Position numbers and translations under genes: made by a program
Source: Siphonodentalium dalli
Lineage: Eukaryota; Mollusca; Scaphopoda; Gadilida; Siphonodentaliidae
Length of the DNA stretch: 64,000 nt
Direction: 5' to 3'
NCBI GenBank assembly: GCA_032622095.1
Contig: CP136061.1
Coordinates: 9,018,447 to 9,082,446, forward strand
The notes under the pieces: model-generated
What the model was told of the DNA's origin: nothing
The model's input: the letters and a program-made list of their open reading frames with translations, nothing else
The model's database searches: none
In this document: piece after piece, positions 48,383 through 58,065 of the stretch
How the letters are laid out: each line of letters begins with the position of its first letter
How positions within the stretch are numbered: position 1 is the first letter of the stretch

Positions 48383-48403
48383 TGGTGCCTTCGAGCCAGG
48401 ATC
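48383..48403 (+). other. Putative tRNA primer-binding site
   Basis: TGGTGCCTTCGAGCCAGGAT begins 11 bp after the LTR. Apart from one extra G after TGGT and an A/G difference it is complementary to the 3' end typical of animal tRNA-Tyr (...GGCTCGAAGGACCA). The spacing and bulge make the primer assignment uncertain. Confidence 0.5.
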
Positions 48404-48507
48404 TGAACGCTAATCACAGACACAACGTGAAACCAGAAGAGGAACAGTGTGGAAAAAAACAGTGTGGGAAAATTCGCAAAACGTGAGTCTAATTGTTTAT
48501 TATCATA

Positions 48508-49590
48508 ATGGCTACCCAACAATCAATTGGTGTTCTCGCCCCATTAACAGAGTCTATCAATTCTCAAATTGCTGCAATGGCCATGACTACGGTCACACAG
48601 GTAGTGACGTCATTTGACGGGGACCCCACGAAATACCACGGGTGGGTCAAGTCGATAGAAAAATGCGCGATCCTAACCGGCGCTAACGAAGCAAAGAAGC
48701 CCTATATGGCATTTCAGAGCGCGACGGGCCCCGTATCAGATTTTTTACAAAGATATTTGGCCACGAATCCTAACGCCACGTGGCAAGACACAAAAACTGA
48801 ATTATCTAGTCGATTTGCCGAGATAAATGACATTCAATTCGCCTTTTCGATGCTAAGAAAAATCAAGCAAAAACAAAACGAAAATTTACATGTGCTTGCC
48901 GAACGAATTTTGGAGATCGCGACGGTGGCATACCGAGAGCAAATCGGCGGGATCAACGCGGTTGAAGGCCAACTCGTAGGGTTTTATATTGACGCTTTAA
49001 GAAGCGACAGTTTGAAAATAAAGTTGATCAGGGATGCGCCGAAGACACTGAAATTGGCAGCCGACATCGCCATGCGGGAAATGGGGATCCGACGGGTATT
49101 CAACCTACGAACGGGCCGCGAAAATTACAACGAAAACGAACCGGAAGCAATGGAAATCGATAGTTTCAGAAACAAACGCGCGAGAACAACCTGCGATGTG
49201 TGCGCAAGCGATAATCACACGACCCGAGAACACAGATCACGCCCGAGACAGGTGCATGTCGATGCGGTGGTTAAACCACGAACGGTCGAATGTTGGACGT
49301 GTCAAGGTGATCATTTCGCTCGCGACTGCCCCTTTAAGACCGAAAACCGAAGGCACGTATTTTGCTGGGGTTGCAACGGTAATCACTTGGCTAGAAATTG
49401 CCCCTCTAAATCCGGAGATTCGAAGCAAAGGCAATGGAACACGCCAGTAACGCCACCTAGGGGAATCCGCCGAGATCAGCCGAACCGATCACGTGACATA
49501 TCCCATGATACACCGCGACACAGCCGGAGATATCCGACATTAAACGAACCGCCACGAATGATGACCCCGCCCACATATGCAAAAAACTAA
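48508..49590 (+). CDS. gag: Gag polyprotein of the Ty3/gypsy element
   Basis: About 360 residues. I take the ATG at 48508 (TCATAATGG) because upstream codons lack an ATG. The first ~200 residues resemble a retrotransposon capsid (helical, with YHGWVKSIEKCA and FLQRYLA). Three metal-binding clusters follow: a CCHH cluster at residues 229-242 (CDVCASDNHTTREH), then two CCHC knuckles at 262-274 and 286-298 (CWTCQGDHFARDC, CWGCNGNHLARNC). The knuckles have CX2CX3HX4C spacing, one residue shorter than the usual CX2CX4HX4C. A basic tail follows. It packages element RNA in virus-like particles. The stop is placed directly after a slippery heptamer that leads into pol. Confidence 0.92.
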   Translation: MATQQSIGVLAPLTESINSQIAAMAMTTVTQVVTSFDGDPTKYHGWVKSIEKCAILTGANEAKKPYMAFQSATGPVSDFLQRYLATNPNATWQDTKTELSSRFAEINDIQFAFSMLRKIKQKQNENLHVLAERILEIATVAYREQIGGINAVEGQLVGFYIDALRSDSLKIKLIRDAPKTLKLAADIAMREMGIRRVFNLRTGRENYNENEPEAMEIDSFRNKRARTTCDVCASDNHTTREHRSRPRQVHVDAVVKPRTVECWTCQGDHFARDCPFKTENRRHVFCWGCNGNHLARNCPSKSGDSKQRQWNTPVTPPRGIRRDQPNRSRDISHDTPRHSRRYPTLNEPPRMMTPPTYAKN

Positions 49591-49622
49591 GGAATCCTCT
49601 CATTGAGGCCACAAATGGGAGG
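49581..49622 (+). promoter_or_regulatory. Programmed -1 ribosomal frameshift signal between gag and pol
   Basis: Slippery heptamer A-AAA-AAC at 49581-49587 is correctly phased to the gag frame and is followed at once by the gag stop TAA. After an 8-base spacer, CCTCTCATT (49596-49604) pairs with AATGGGAGG (49614-49622) in a 9-bp stem with one G-U pair and a 9-base loop. The pol frame is -1 relative to gag and is open through this region from 49509. Confidence 0.85.
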
Positions 49623-52600
49623 AAATATAACATAAATATTGTAGGGAACCCCAGCTCCTGTTTAGTTAGAATAGGTAAAAATAAATATCGCTCATTAGTG
49701 GATAGTGGAGCGGAGGTATCATTGATTCACAAACGCGTTTATGACGCATTACAGTTCCGACCAAAACTAACTAGGGAACACATCAACCTTAGCTCCGTGA
49801 ATGGGAAGTCACTGGGCGTACTTGGTAGCGTGGAACTGACCTTCAGAATGGCGAAACTAAAATTAACCCATAAATTTTATGTGGCGAATGATATGACCCG
49901 GAATATGATCTTGGGGAGGGATTGGTTGACCTCTCGGGGGGTCCGACTATATTATGATCTGGGATGCCTCAAGGTCAGTGACGTGTACGTCCCATTGGAA
50001 TCGGACGCGCACATAGCTTCCCTGCTGAGATTGACCAGCAAGGTTAGCTTAAAGCCTCAAACATCAACTTTATGTATGGGAAAATCAAAAAACTTAGCTT
50101 CTCTTCGCAAGTCGACATTAGTAGAGGTGGCCCAAATCGAGACAGGCTACCTAGCGTCAGAACCCGGTCTGGAAATCGGCAGCTCCATTTCTGGGGTGGG
50201 CAAGAGGAACAAGGTCCCGGTATTACTCGTCAATAACACGAACAAAACGTTTCGCCTACGACGGGGCAGTGTAATCGGCAAGACGGTAGTGTGTGACCCT
50301 GGAACCAGCCGCGAAATTAACTCTTTGTCACAAAGCTCCCAGTTCCCGACGACCCGTAATTACCGCGACGATGGCTACGCCCTTAGACGCGCCGGCCATA
50401 ACAGGGTAGACAACTCTAGGTCAGCGCGCGCTACCGGCGAGAAAAGATTAAATTTGGCCGAAGTTTCGTGCCCAGAGCGATACCGAGAAACACTGATAAA
50501 ATTGTTGAAGTCCAACTCGGACATCTTTGCCGACAAAGATACCGAGCTGACACAGACGAGCACAGTCAAAATGCATATCGACACGGGAAACCACCCTCCG
50601 ATAAAACTTCGCCCGTATCGCACCCCTTTGAATAAACGACCGGTGGTTGACGTTGCCATAAATGATATGCTAGAAGCAGACATTATCAGGCCGAGTTCGA
50701 GTCCTTACTCAAGTCCGATTGTTATGGTTGATAAGCGCGATGGCACCAAACGATTTTGCGTCGACTTCAGGCAATTAAATGCCGTAACCAAACCTATGTC
50801 ATACCCACTTCCGGTTATCGACGATATTTTGGCACTTCTTGGAAAATCTAAATTCTTCACCGCTATCGATCTCAAAAGCGGTTATTGGCAGTGCCAGGTC
50901 GCAGAGGATGACAAGCAAAAGACGGCATTCGCTTGCCACCGAGGTCTGTTTGAATTCAACTCCATGCCTTTTGGGCTCCGGAACGCCGGAGGGGTTTTCT
51001 CCCAGCTGATGGCCCAGGTGTTATGTGGGATGGGTGATTACGCCATTGCCTACTTAGACGACGTCCTCATCTACAGCGAGTCCCTAGAATTACACTTGGA
51101 ACATATCCAGAAAGTCTTTGACAAGTTGCGCCAACATACACTGAAATTAAAATTAAAAAAGTGCCAATTCCTAAAGCAAGAAACACGGTATTTGGGTTTT
51201 ATAATTGATACCGACGGCGTCCGACCTGACCCCGACAAGGTCAAGGCCATCCGGTCGCTTGTGCCCCCAACATCAGTAAAAGAAGTACGTTCCTTCATTG
51301 GCATGAGCAACTACTACCGCAGATTTGTCCCCTCATTTTCGCAAATCGCTGAACCTTTGGTACAGCTTACAAAAAAATATGCCAAATTCAAATGGGACCA
51401 AGCTTGCCAAATTTCGTTTGACAAACTAAAAGAAAATCTCACGGCAGTGCCTCTCCTGGCCTACCCAAATACGGCCACGCCCTATACATTGTATACTGAT
51501 GCAAGCGACCTTTGCATCGGTGCCTGTCTGACCCAGTTGGGCTCAGATGGCGTTGAAGAACCAATTTATTATCTCTCACACAAACTTAGTGATACTCAAA
51601 CCCGATGGCCAACTGTGGAGAAAGAGGCATATGCAATTCACTTCGCATTACAAAGGTTGGACCATTACCTTCATAACGCCACTTTCACGATAAAAACAGA
51701 TCATAAACCATTGAAGTATCTCTTGGAATCCCCCATGCAGAACAAGAAAATTCAACAGTGGGCTTTGGGCATAACTGGATATAACTGTAACATTGAGTAC
51801 ATAGCTGGCCCAGATAATCACTGCGCAGACCTGCTCAGTCGAACGCCACCTAATGCTTATACGGAACAAGAGAAGGCAGAAGTAGAGGTAGATATCAACG
51901 ACAATAACCTTACTGTCGCCGAGACCCAAGCGGAAATCGCCGCCTTGAATTCGTCTCGATTTAAACCCAAAGACTTCGCAAGCTGCGAGGTAACCCCAAA
52001 GGAACTGCCGAATAAAACTCAAATTGGTCAGGCTTACCAACCTACTAATCTACTGTTCAACAAGCCAGGCTTCAACATGCTTGAGGAACAAAAGAAAGAC
52101 CCGGAAATTGCGTCAGTTCTGGAGGCCCTCGACAAAGGCGAGGACACCCGGAATGACAAACACTTGATGATTGACGGGGTACTCTATTACCTCTCGAGTG
52201 CTGACGCAGAACCGACCCCACGCCTTTGGGTGCCCGCACATCTTCAAACCAACATAATCCAACAATACCACGATGATAACGGCCACGTGGGAGTAGACAA
52301 AACGCATGATGCGATTAGGTCGAAATATTTTTGGCCCAGACTGTACAAGGAACTAAACTGTTACATTGGAAAGTGCGTGACCTGCCAAGTCAGGTCTCTG
52401 CAAAAACAATCCCCTAAAATGCAAATAACGGACACGCCCCCCTACCCTTTTGCCAAAATTGGGTTGGACCTATCAGGGCCCTACCCCACGTCGCTATCGG
52501 GTAACCGCTACATTATCAGCTTCATAGACTTATATAGCGGGTGGGCAGAAGCGTTTCCGGTCAAGGACAAGTCGGCCGATAACGTTGTTCATCTCTTGAT

Positions 52601-53819
52601 CGACGAGATATTCCCGCGACATGGATGCCCTCTAGAAATAATAACTGATAACGGCAGTGAGAACATTAATTACAAGGTCAGGGACACTCTGAAGGCCTTG
52701 AACATTCACCACGTGACTACGTCTTATTATCACCCCCAGAGCAATAGCAGAGTGGAGAGATTTCACAGAACTTTTAAAGACATTGTCTCAAAGAAAGTGG
52801 CAGACCAAATAAACACGTGGGACGTCCATTTAAATCAAGCACTAGCTGCGATTCGATTTAACAAAAATGAAACTTCAAAATTCTCCCCCTTTTTCTTGTT
52901 GTACAATCGAGACGTCGTGTTCCCAATAGACAATCTCCTAAAACCCAGGCGTAAATACGCGGGAGAAGATTACCATCAGATAGCGCTGCAACAACAGCAC
53001 AAATCCTTTATGATGGTACACAAACACGTGAAACAGGCGAAACGCCAACAAGCAGCGAAATTTAACAAAAAGGCCACAGACACCAAATTCGAGATTGGCG
53101 AGGCCGTCTATGTGAAGAATCATTTACGAAAAAGCAAACTTGAAAGCAAATGGAAACCCTACTTCCGCATAACCAAGCAAATAACGCCCGTTACTTTCGA
53201 GTTAAGGAATCAATTAACTGGGAAAGTCACACAATCCCATGCTGAACATATGCGCCAAGCCAACCTTGAATGGGAAATCCCCAAAACTGACAACAACAAG
53301 CGTGCTCAAACGTATGTTGTTCCCCCCGAAGACGAAGATAGCGACGTTCCTGCCCCTAACCCTGTGGGTGGGTCTTCTGGCGATGAAACAGAACCATTAC
53401 CAGATGATGTAATCGCTCGATATCGGAGACAATGTTCGGACTCCGATGACGAAGATGTCCCTTTAAGCGAGCTTAAGATGCGCTTACAGCGTAGAAAGAC
53501 GCGACTCGCGCGCTCAGAGCCGCTACAAAACCCTGACTCGTCCATGGACGAGAGACCAGAGCCGAGTGCCAAGGCACGACGCGCTCCAGCGCCTCGTCGA
53601 CACGGGCGCAAAGTAACAAAGATGTTTACGAGTGATGACAGCTCAGAGGATGAGTTAATGGAAGTGGCCGCCATTGAACAAAACCCTCGTGAATGTAGGC
53701 CCATACCGGCCCCTCGCAAGTGTAAGCAGCTCATGAATGGAGCGAGCAGCAACTTAATAGGCAAACCGTCGTTTCAAGCCCTGCTATCAGCGATAATAAT
53801 AGAGTGCTCGAAACAGTGA
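49587..53819 (+). CDS. pol: Pol polyprotein: protease, reverse transcriptase, RNase H, integrase
   Basis: About 1,410 residues, read after the -1 shift. Protease: DSGAEVS (from 49701) and ILGRDWL. Reverse transcriptase: SSPYSSPIVMV, FRQLNAVT and the catalytic YLDD at 51051. RNase H: TDAS with Asp at 51498. Integrase: HHCC zinc domain (His 52269 to Cys 52383). The catalytic triad is Asp 52467, Asp 52647 and Glu 52755, with 35 residues between the last two. A GPY/F-like module (KWKPYFRI) lies at 53148. No chromodomain was seen. The last ~190 residues are an unusual low-complexity extension alternating acidic and basic runs, with PIPAPRK and APAPRR proline motifs. No stop or frameshift interrupts it. 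Neighbouring frames on the opposite strand are shadows. Confidence 0.95.
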   Translation, partial: LRNPLIEATNGRKYNINIVGNPSSCLVRIGKNKYRSLVDSGAEVSLIHKRVYDALQFRPKLTREHINLSSVNGKSLGVLGSVELTFRMAKLKLTHKFYVANDMTRNMILGRDWLTSRGVRLYYDLGCLKVSDVYVPLESDAHIASLLRLTSKVSLKPQTSTLCMGKSKNLASLRKSTLVEVAQIETGYLASEPGLEIGSSISGVGKRNKVPVLLVNNTNKTFRLRRGSVIGKTVVCDPGTSREINSLSQSSQFPTTRNYRDDGYALRRAGHNRVDNSRSARATGEKRLNLAEVSCPERYRETLIKLLKSNSDIFADKDTELTQTSTVKMHIDTGNHPPIKLRPYRTPLNKRPVVDVAINDMLEADIIRPSSSPYSSPIVMVDKRDGTKRFCVDFRQLNAVTKPMSYPLPVIDDILALLGKSKFFTAIDLKSGYWQCQVAEDDKQKTAFACHRGLFEFNSMPFGLRNAGGVFSQLMAQVLCGMGDYAIAYLDDVLIYSESLELHLEHIQKVFDKLRQHTLKLKLKKCQFLKQETRYLGFIIDTDGVRPDPDKVKAIRSLVPPTSVKEVRSFIGMSNYYRRFVPSFSQIAEPLVQLTKKYAKFKWDQACQISFDKLKENLTAVPLLAYPNTATPYTLYTDASDLCIGACLTQLGSDGVEEPIYYLSHKLSDTQTRWPTVEKEAYAIHFALQRLDHYLHNATFTIKTDHKPLKYLLESPMQNKKIQQWALGITGYNCNIEYIAGPDNHCADLLSRTPPNAYTEQEKAEVEVDINDNNLTVAETQAEIAALNSSRFKPKDFASCEVTPKELPNKTQIGQAYQPTNLLFNKPGFNMLEEQKKDPEIASVLEALDKGEDTRNDKHLMIDGVLYYLSSADAEPTPRLWVPAHLQTNIIQQYHDDNGHVGVDKTHDAIRSKYFWPRLYKELNCYIGKCVTCQVRSLQKQSPKMQITDTPPYPFAKIGLDLSGPYPTSLSGNRYIISFIDLYSGWAEAFPVKDKSADNVVHLLIDEIFPRHGCPLEIITDNGSENINYKVRDTLKALNIHHVTTSYYHPQSNSRVERFHRTFKDIVSKKVADQINTWDVHLNQALAAIRFNKNETSKFSPFFLLYNRDVVFPIDNLLKPRRKYAGEDYHQIALQQQHKSFMMVHKHVKQAKRQQAAKFNKKATDTKFEIGEAVYVKNHLRKSKLESKWKPYFRITKQITPVTFELRNQLTGKVTQSHAEHMRQANLEWEIPKTDNNKRAQTYVVPPEDEDSDVPAPNPVGGSSGDETEPLPDDVIARYRRQCSDSDDEDVPLSELKMRLQRRKTRLARSEPLQNPDSSMDERPEPSAKARRAPAPRRHGRKVTKMFTSDDSSEDELMEVAAIEQNPRECRPIPAPRKCKQLMNGASSNLIGKPSFQALLSAIIIECSKQ

Positions 53820-54013
53820 CCTGGGGTCCATTACAGAATAAATGAGACCCCACTTTTAACTGTCTTATTGATGACTGATGAGTCTAACCTGGCTTCGTAA
53901 ATGTTGAAAATAGTTAGCCCGACGCCCCAGACCGAATCGCGAATAAATAGTCATGTTCGGATCAATGACAGGTCGCGCGCCCCATGAAACCCGGCACGTG
54001 CGCATGGCGATTT

Positions 54014-54023
54014 AATAAATAAA
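54014..54023 (+). promoter_or_regulatory. Internal AATAAATAAA polyadenylation-like signal
   Basis: Two overlapping AATAAA hexamers about 195 bp after the pol stop, with another at about 53836 and one at about 54123. The LTR itself shows none. Transcripts might end here, before the 3' small frames. Confidence 0.35.
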
Positions 54024-54186
54024 GCTTTGAACTTTACAATCACGCGCCGAGAGATAACGAGCACCGCGCCGACGTGCACGCCGCCACCCTTAGGGTTACT
54101 ACGTTTGAGCGCACCCCGCTCAAATAAACACGATCGAAAATATGCTCACGACTGACTTAGTGAACGAAAAAGTATTACCCCAATGA

Positions 54187-54477
54187 ATGGTAGAGATGGC
54201 CAGGGTGGTATTTTGCCCTAGTAACGTAGTTACAGTAGTAATTTTCATTATCTTGACCCACCGATTCTGGTGGAAATTTGTTAAACATCAGTTGCCAAGG
54301 TTAGCCATTATGTATAGTAAGCAGTTAGACCAGCGACCTGAGGATATCCTGAATGCCGTGTTCAAAGAACCCATCGACGAAGCAATGGAGACGGATGCAC
54401 CAAAGCCGTCTGCGCTATTCCGGGACAACACTCAGGAACGCCTACATGTATATCCAATTATAGCCGTCAGAGGCTGA
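54187..54477 (+). CDS. Small membrane-protein frame downstream of pol (ORF3)
   Basis: 96 codons from ATG. It begins with a hydrophobic stretch (VVTVVIFIILTHRFWW, residues about 14-29) that could be a signal anchor, followed by a basic patch (KFVKHQLPR) and a polar, acidic remainder with EPIDEAMETDAPKPS. It sits where errantiviruses keep env, but it is far too short for an envelope protein and lacks a cysteine-rich ectodomain. It could be an accessory protein or chance. No similarity recognised. Confidence 0.4.
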   Translation: MVEMARVVFCPSNVVTVVIFIILTHRFWWKFVKHQLPRLAIMYSKQLDQRPEDILNAVFKEPIDEAMETDAPKPSALFRDNTQERLHVYPIIAVRG

Positions 54478-54930
54478 CCACATCTGTGGCGGATTTGGAT
54501 TAGTATTAATTATGTATCGTATATTAATGTATTCCGAATTTCCTCCGTAATTATTGTTGCGCGGATATCAGAATCATTCGCATGTATATAGACATTTATG
54601 CATTTCATATATTTCAAATATTAATTGTTGCATAACGATGTCCAGGGTATTATAGTTGTATAACCATCAGAATGATTATAGCAAGCGTTGAATAGGTACT
54701 ATAAATCCCGACATTCAGTCATACGTTTTGATAATTGAAATCAATCACCCCGACTTATCTGGTGTTTAAACTGTTCGTCAACAAATCCATCTATATAATT
54801 AGTTGTAAATTCCATTTTCGTATTGGGCCGATCTGACGACCCTCAAGCGATACCGATAAATTGGAAAATTAACCATTGTGTATTCTGACTGTGTCATTTG
54901 TTCTCAAACCTCACACAAATATCCGTTTGA

Positions 54931-55260
54931 GTATTACAGGCTGACCATGGCGGTGGAACAAGGGTCGACCAGTTGTCAGAACCTACCCCATACTCGGACA
55001 TTGAGGACGAAAATACCTCGACGTCCGATGATGACGAAAATGACGACGCCATGAAATTTCAATCATAGTTTTACACCGAAAGAGTCACAGCCAGTGGGTC
55101 GGAGTTGTCTGAGAGACGCCCAGACGACCCGATCTACACGGAGACGACCGACATCGAACCAGCTATCCATCGCCGATGCCGCTGTTGCGAAACACTTCGA
55201 CGAATCATCGACCTGCTGCGCAGCGACGAATTGGACTTGCGATTTCAAGATCAACTTTAA
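54931..55260 (+). CDS. Amber-interrupted frame just before the 3' LTR (ORF4)
   Basis: Open for 110 codons except a TAG at 55066-55068. The first part is very acidic (SDIEDENTSTSDDDENDDAM). The second contains RRCRCCETLRRIIDLL and a run of R/E/D residues, and ends at TAA (55258-55260), only a few bases before the polypurine tract. No ATG opens the whole frame; GTATTACAG at 54931-54939 could be a splice acceptor, and GTGAGT in the leader (about 48483) a donor. A former coding region, a readthrough product, or a spliced accessory gene are all possible. Confidence 0.35.
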
Positions 55261-55263
55261 ATC

Positions 55264-55278
55264 GAAAAAGTGAAGGAG
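55264..55278 (+). other. Polypurine tract
   Basis: GAAAAAGTGAAGGAG (one T) ends 3 bp before the 3' LTR, the expected primer for plus-strand synthesis. Confidence 0.75.
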
Positions 55279-55281
55279 TAA

Positions 55282-56047
55282 TGTGCCAAGACAACCACAG
55301 GGACATAACTTTCAACCCGGGAAGAAGATAGGAAATCTCTGTCAGAGGGGCGCTCGATTACCACACATATCAGCGTCGCTGTTGACCACATCTAGATCAC
55401 AAAAGTACTGAGCACCAAATCGAATTAGCGAGCGTCCATGCAATAACATAGGGAAATGATTTGTGGAGTAAACAGAACACGGTCTTGAGGATTAGCAAGA
55501 CCAGATGTATCGCCTAGAAAGCTACTGAAACCAGGAGAGTTAATAGGACCCATGGGGAGATGACGATAACTCAATTACCCTAAGTACGATGAACCGACGC
55601 GCCGTGAAAATACACATGGCCGTCATTAGCAGACACTGGGTATTTTAGGAAGAAGCAAGCGGACATGAGAAGACAGTTCTAACCAGTTTCTATCTGACCA
55701 ACACAAGCGATCATCACGAACCCTCGGACGCTTAGAAGAGCAGAGTGGAGCAATGGACGGAAATACAAGGTAAACATTATGCTCTTGTATTTCTAACAAC
55801 GCCCCACTGATGCGCCGACGGAGGAAGAAGAAGAGCAGACGACAGGAAGACGAACTCAACCGGAACTCAACCGAGTAGAAGACAAGCAGACACACACAAC
55901 CTATGAAGACGGAAGAAGACTCTAAACCAAGCAGACGACAGGAAGAGAAACCCAGATGCCGATGATTGAACATTATTGACTTTGTTATATATAAATAATC
56001 AAACAGTTCTGATAGCCTTAAGAGTTATATGTACCCGTATTGGCACA
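55282..56047 (+). repeat. 3' LTR
   Basis: 766 bp, identical by eye to the 5' LTR; the antisense frame of 115 codons is identical in both. Ends TTGGCACA followed by the target duplication ATGG. Confidence 0.95.
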
Positions 56048-56234
56048 ATGGTCGACTCGCAAATATAAGAGAATGAATTGGCACAGGGTCTTTAATGTTG
56101 CGCCAGCGCAGTTCCCGTCATGAAATGGTTAATGACGTTATGTAATTTATCGCTTTATCGATAACCTAAATTATTGCACACCATGCTGCGTATATTTTCC
56201 ATAATTATTCACTCCTGTCTATGGATATATATAG

Positions 56235-56370
56235 AGAGTATTTGGGGGGGCTAACCCCGGGATTCTTGGGCCGAAAGGCCCATTCCCTAACCCCTCATAT
56301 TTTAGCCTTTATTAAGAATACCAAAAAAAAAGGAAGAAGCATTTTTTTTTTCAACAAATTTCTTCTTATC
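56235..56370 (+). repeat. Dispersed repeat, inverted copy at about 7855-8000
   Basis: GAGTATTTGGGGGGGGCTAA, GGGCCGAAAGGCCC and CCCCTCATATTTTAGC followed by A- and T-rich runs match the reverse complement of the segment near 7.9 kb. Confidence 0.7.
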
Positions 56371-56429
56371 TCCGTCGCTGGAATCCAGACGAGGGGAGCG
56401 ATGGAGCGAATCAATGTGCTCGTATATTG

Positions 56430-56740
56430 GTGATCTGAATGAGAACTTATAATAACTGGTCAATCATTGCATGGCGGTCATTTCATCGTATATTGATCTG
56501 AATGAGAACTTATAATTAACTGGTCAATCATTGCATGGCGGTCATTTCATCGTATATTGGTGATCTGAATGACAACTTTAATTAACTGGTCAATCAATGC
56601 ATGGCGGTCATTTCATCGTATATTGGTGATCTGAATGACAACTTATAATTAACTGGTCAATCAATGCATGGCGGTCATTTCATCGGATATTGGTGATCTG
56701 AATGAGAACTTATAATTAACTGGTCAATCATTGCATGGTG
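56430..56740 (+). repeat. 67-bp tandem repeat
   Basis: About five units containing CGTATATTGGTGATCTGAAT, AATTAACTGGTCAATCA and GCATGGCGGTCATTTCAT. Confidence 0.95.
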
Positions 56741-57374
56741 ATTGATTCACACCTAACAAATGGTTTGGTGAAACAATAATAACTGCTCAATTAATCAGAT
56801 CACAAATATCCGAACACATTTCTACGCTCCAAAGAACGATGTGAATACGGGGGGGGGGGCAGGGAAAAAAAACCAGGATACTAGGTCCTGGTCGGTCGGT
56901 GTGTCCTGAGCGCCGATAGCAGATTTTTCCAATGCCATGTATTGTTTTCCAAATCCACGTTTAAAGAAAAATTATGACTACCAAAATGATTTTAAATGTA
57001 CAGGCTTATAAACTGTCCAATATAGACCATATAATCAAGAGAAGGGGGCTCCTAATTTCAATATTTACCCAATAATTGTTCTTTTATAACACAATATCAT
57101 TGGGTGGGTCCCACTTCTTACAAGGACAAAATCGAACTTAAAAAATTAAAGATTTTCCATCTGTTATCAATTATCGCTGCGATGCCAAAATCAGCTCAAT
57201 TACTTCTTCTGCTGCTTTAAATGGTGTGAAGGTTGAAAGATAAACATATTGCCTGTATTGTTGTATGATTTCATCATTCGGTAGAGGAGACGTTGGATTA
57301 CTTACATGTACCTACTGATATAATGAAAAGCTGAGTATAATTGAACATAACATGCTAATTATTGCAAAACAATT

Positions 57375-57805
57375 TTTAAAGGTACTCAATTCGATCAGAC
57401 GGTCCCCATATCATCAAGATACAACAACAACATTTCTTCAAAATACGCTTTAGTTATCAGAATCGATTTATTTCAACAAAATAATGCTAACCACTGTCAA
57501 CTATGGTGTCAAATTTGCCAAAACTTGTTATTTATCAACATTTTGTACAAGAAAATATAGCCGTATTATCACTAAAGTATCACGAAATTTGACCGTATTA
57601 ACACTTGATTTTAGAGTTATCCATCTTCATCCGCAATTTTGTCCGAGACCCTCCTTTTAACCACATGTTTCTGGGCCACATATTATTACATATCTCGAGA
57701 AATAACAAACTTCAAAAATCGATATCTGATCACTCTGATTTTTGATGGGTGGGTTCCTCGACTCGAATCAAATATTTTTTACCCCCGAAGCCAAAGAAAT
57801 AGTAA
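57375..57805. mobile_element. MITE family E copy 3 (inverted, right end lost)
   Basis: Starts TTTAAAGGTACTCAATTCGA and runs to ACCCCCGAAGCCAAA, the reverse of copies at 27.1 and 31.0 kb. The terminal inverse repeat at the right is not found. Confidence 0.7.
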
Positions 57806-58065
57806 CGCTGAATCTTATTTGACTAGTTTAGTTAATGAGGGTTTTTTCTGAGATTTCTGGTGCTTTTTAATAAGCATTGATTGGCATATCATCCGGATGG
57901 TTATTTAAAACATTTCTCACCATCTGTCGGCCTTATCCTGCTGTGTTCACAGTTTTTTTTTTCAAACATTGGAGGTGGGTCCCCAATTGGCCTTGGACAA
58001 ATCTTGTGTTGGAAAAGCACCAAGGTGTCTGAGATCGGAAAGGGAAAAATGTGCGTTGCGAAAAC

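Larger units (their letters stand above)
47606..56047 (+). mobile_element. Complete Ty3/gypsy-type LTR retrotransposon, 8,442 bp
   Basis: LTR, primer site, gag, pol (protease, reverse transcriptase, RNase H, integrase), two small 3' frames, polypurine tract, LTR. Integrase after RNase H places it in the Ty3/gypsy order. Flanked by a 4-bp duplication ATGG (47602-47605 and 56048-56051). LTRs appear identical, and gag and pol are unbroken, so the copy looks young and possibly competent. Confidence 0.95.
47275..56132. mobile_element. TTAA-flanked MITE (family B) interrupted by the LTR retrotransposon
   Basis: Left end TTAACCCTTTCATGTCGGGA (47275) and right end CCCGTCATGAAATGGTTAA (to 56132). Its inner CCAATGCATT-type palindrome is split at its centre (CGACCTATGG before, ATGGTCGACTCG after) by the gypsy element. 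Without the insertion it would be about 415 bp. Confidence 0.8.

Noticed and set aside
49698..49700. GTG at 49698 as the start of pol
   Set aside because: The frame is open well upstream to 49509 and a canonical -1 frameshift signal explains entry.
53306..53764. 152-codon antisense frame
   Set aside because: Shadow of the low-complexity pol tail.
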